Shown here: piece after piece, positions 42,010 through 43,299 of the stretch
Numbering within the stretch: position 1 is the first letter of the stretch
How the letters are laid out: every line of letters begins with the position of its first letter
Origin: Caldifarciminota bacterium UBA5631
Lineage (GTDB): Bacteria > Hydrothermota > Hydrothermia > UBA1063
Length of the DNA: 43,299 nucleotides
Assembly (NCBI GenBank): GCA_002421425.1
Contig: DIJZ01000023.1
Span: 28,446-71,744, forward strand
Direction: 5' to 3'
Notes under the pieces: model-generated
Seen by the model: only the letters and a program-made list of their open reading frames with translations
What the model was told of the DNA's origin: nothing
Database searches by the model: none
Made by a program: the position numbers and the translations under genes

Positions 42010-43299
42010 ATGTTAAGGACTCATAATTGTGGAGAGTTGAACGAAAATCATATTGGCAAGGAAGTAGTCCTCGCTGGGTGGGTAAGAAGAGTAAGAGACC
42101 TTGGTGGTGTGCTCTTCATCGATCTCAGGGACAGGTACGGACGGGTGCAACTAATCGTGGAGCCATCCAGGGTAGATATATTTGAAAAGGCGAAGGAAGC
42201 TGGACTTTACTATGTTGTCAGGGCATCGGGAATTGTGAGAAGGCGTCCGGATGATATGATTAACCCTGAAATGCCAACCGGTTCTATCGAAGTTGAAGTT
42301 ACAGATTTTGAGATTCTGAACACTACTCCACCCCTACCATTTTTGCCTGAGGATGAAGCGAAAATTCAGGAAGAAACGCGTCTTGTGTGGAGGTTCCTCG
42401 ACTTGAGAAGACCGCAGATGCAAAGAAATCTGATTTTCAGGCACAAACTCCTTCAACTTGTGCGAAATTTTTTGAGTTCTAAAGGGTTTCTCGAGATCGA
42501 GACGCCTTTCCTGACGAAGAGTACGCCAGAGGGAGCAAGGGACTTTGTGGTTCCTTCTCGAAACTTTCCAGGAAAATTCTATGCTCTACCACAATCTCCT
42601 CAACTCTACAAGCAGATTCTGATGTCCTCAGGTTTCGACAGGTATTTCCAGATTGTGAAATGTTTCAGAGACGAAGATTTGAGGCAAGACCGCCAGCCAG
42701 AATTTACGCAGATTGACCTTGAAATGAGCTTCCCTGAAATTGACGACATCTTTTCGTTGATTGAAGAGCTTTTTAGAAATATTTACTCAGAATTGTTTAA
42801 TAAAAATCTTAAAACACCTTTTCTAAGAATGAGTTATCATGAAGCAATTACACGATTTGGAAGTGATAAACCTGATCTTCGATTGAAGGAAGAGATAATT
42901 GATCTTACAGGACTGTTTAGGGATTCACAGAGTGATATCCTTCGGAAGGTAATTAGTGAGGGAGGAAAGATACTGGGACTGCGGTCTAGAAAAGATTTTT
43001 CCCGAAAAGAAATCGAAAATCTGAGAGAACAACTTGTGAAAGAAGGCGCTGGTGGCCTCATGTATTTCAAGAAATCCGGAAAGGAGGTCTCTGGCCAGCT
43101 GGCGAAATATGTACCACCCAGTATATCATCAGAAGATGGCCTCTATTTTGTAGTCGCAGGTCCTGACACATACAAAACTTACGGTTTTATGGGCAAACTC
43201 AGAAGCACTATATTGGAAGCCGACTCTGACGAAGACGCGTTTCTCTGGGTATACGATTTCCCTCTTTTTGAGTGGAATGAGGAAGAAAATCGGATAGAT
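42010..43299 (+). CDS. aspS: Aspartyl-tRNA synthetase, 3' truncated at the window end
   Basis: The frame is open to the right edge (430 codons) with no stop. The N-terminal OB-fold is LAGWVRRVRDLGGVLFIDL. The class II catalytic core has FLEIETPFLTKSTPEGARDF, YALPQSPQLYKQILM and RYFQIVKCFRDEDLRQDRQPEFTQID (motif 2, FRDEDLRQDRQ). The bacterial insertion (GAD) domain follows, near 42,850-43,200. Whether it is discriminating (Asp only) or also charges Asn is not clear from the visible part. GGGAG at 41996-42000 is 9 nt before the ATG. Confidence 0.96.
   Translation, partial: MLRTHNCGELNENHIGKEVVLAGWVRRVRDLGGVLFIDLRDRYGRVQLIVEPSRVDIFEKAKEAGLYYVVRASGIVRRRPDDMINPEMPTGSIEVEVTDFEILNTTPPLPFLPEDEAKIQEETRLVWRFLDLRRPQMQRNLIFRHKLLQLVRNFLSSKGFLEIETPFLTKSTPEGARDFVVPSRNFPGKFYALPQSPQLYKQILMSSGFDRYFQIVKCFRDEDLRQDRQPEFTQIDLEMSFPEIDDIFSLIEELFRNIYSELFNKNLKTPFLRMSYHEAITRFGSDKPDLRLKEEIIDLTGLFRDSQSDILRKVISEGGKILGLRSRKDFSRKEIENLREQLVKEGAGGLMYFKKSGKEVSGQLAKYVPPSISSEDGLYFVVAGPDTYKTYGFMGKLRSTILEADSDEDAFLWVYDFPLFEWNEEENRID

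Noticed and set aside
1..43299. CRISPR arrays, tRNA or rRNA genes, insertion sequences, phage genes, riboswitches
   Set aside because: No regularly spaced repeats, cloverleaf-like sequences, transposase or integrase frames, or conserved riboswitch cores were recognised by eye; a covariance-model scan could still find small RNAs.

Overview
This window looks like a compact, moderately AT-rich bacterial chromosome segment carrying mostly housekeeping genes. It contains 36 protein-coding genes, two of them cut by the window edges. I see no rRNA, tRNA, CRISPR array, insertion sequence or prophage gene. Wza-like export proteins and a Wzc-type tyrosine kinase imply a diderm envelope. The mixture of a DUF1028 protein, GlmL, a TIGR04076 protein, fused Wzc, bacterial AspRS and an HPrK-like protein without visible PTS genes would fit an uncultured candidate lineage such as WOR-3/Stahlbacteria or a relative. 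That placement is recollection and inference, not a result.

Layout. (1) 1-3914 (+): the tail of a DUF1028/TPR protein, then a four-gene unit of CBS protein, ArsB/NhaD-type permease, LexA and an unknown protein. (2) 3904-8192 (-): an exopolysaccharide unit of Wzc-like kinase, small Wza-like protein and UDP-sugar dehydrogenase. (3) 8313-10037 (+): DNA polymerase X with a PHP domain. (4) 10038-16648 (-): signalling genes, namely a HEAT-like/HD-GYP pair and a very large class III cyclase/AAA/TPR protein. (5) 16755-21438 (+): DUF1573-rhodanese, RseP, GlmL and a sigma-70 factor. (6) 21469-24183 (-): YtxG-like and YtxH-like proteins, GAPDH and PGK. (7) 24347-31076 (+): transketolase, RaiA, HPrK-like, MutL, uridine-kinase-like and TIGR04076 proteins. 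(8) 31085-37627 (-): a seven-gene string of PyrR, YjbQ, metallophosphoesterase, LepA, glycosyltransferase, YacP-like NYN and MazG. (9) 37735-39995 (+): IspG and a Wza-like SLBB protein. (10) 39957-40739 (-): polysaccharide deacetylase. (11) 41042-end (+): UbiA prenyltransferase and AspRS (cut).

The strongest window-wide signal is regulatory. At nearly every transcription-unit start there is a sigma-70-like promoter with exactly 17 bp between the hexamers, usually TTGA-type at -35. In nine of twelve units the -10 hexamer ends only 6-10 nt before the ATG and there is no Shine-Dalgarno sequence, so the mRNA should be leaderless or carry at most about 4 nt of leader. Many genes inside operons, and three promoter-proximal genes, carry strong AGGAGG-type sites with short leaders. 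Convergent genes overlap or nearly abut, with no visible intrinsic terminators. Other points worth a second look are a shared N-terminal domain in the HEAT/HD-GYP pair, an HPrK-like protein lacking the C-terminal RPGRN signature, a cysteine-less rhodanese fused to DUF1573, a cyclase with Lys at the usual transition-state Arg position, and GlmL without its mutase.
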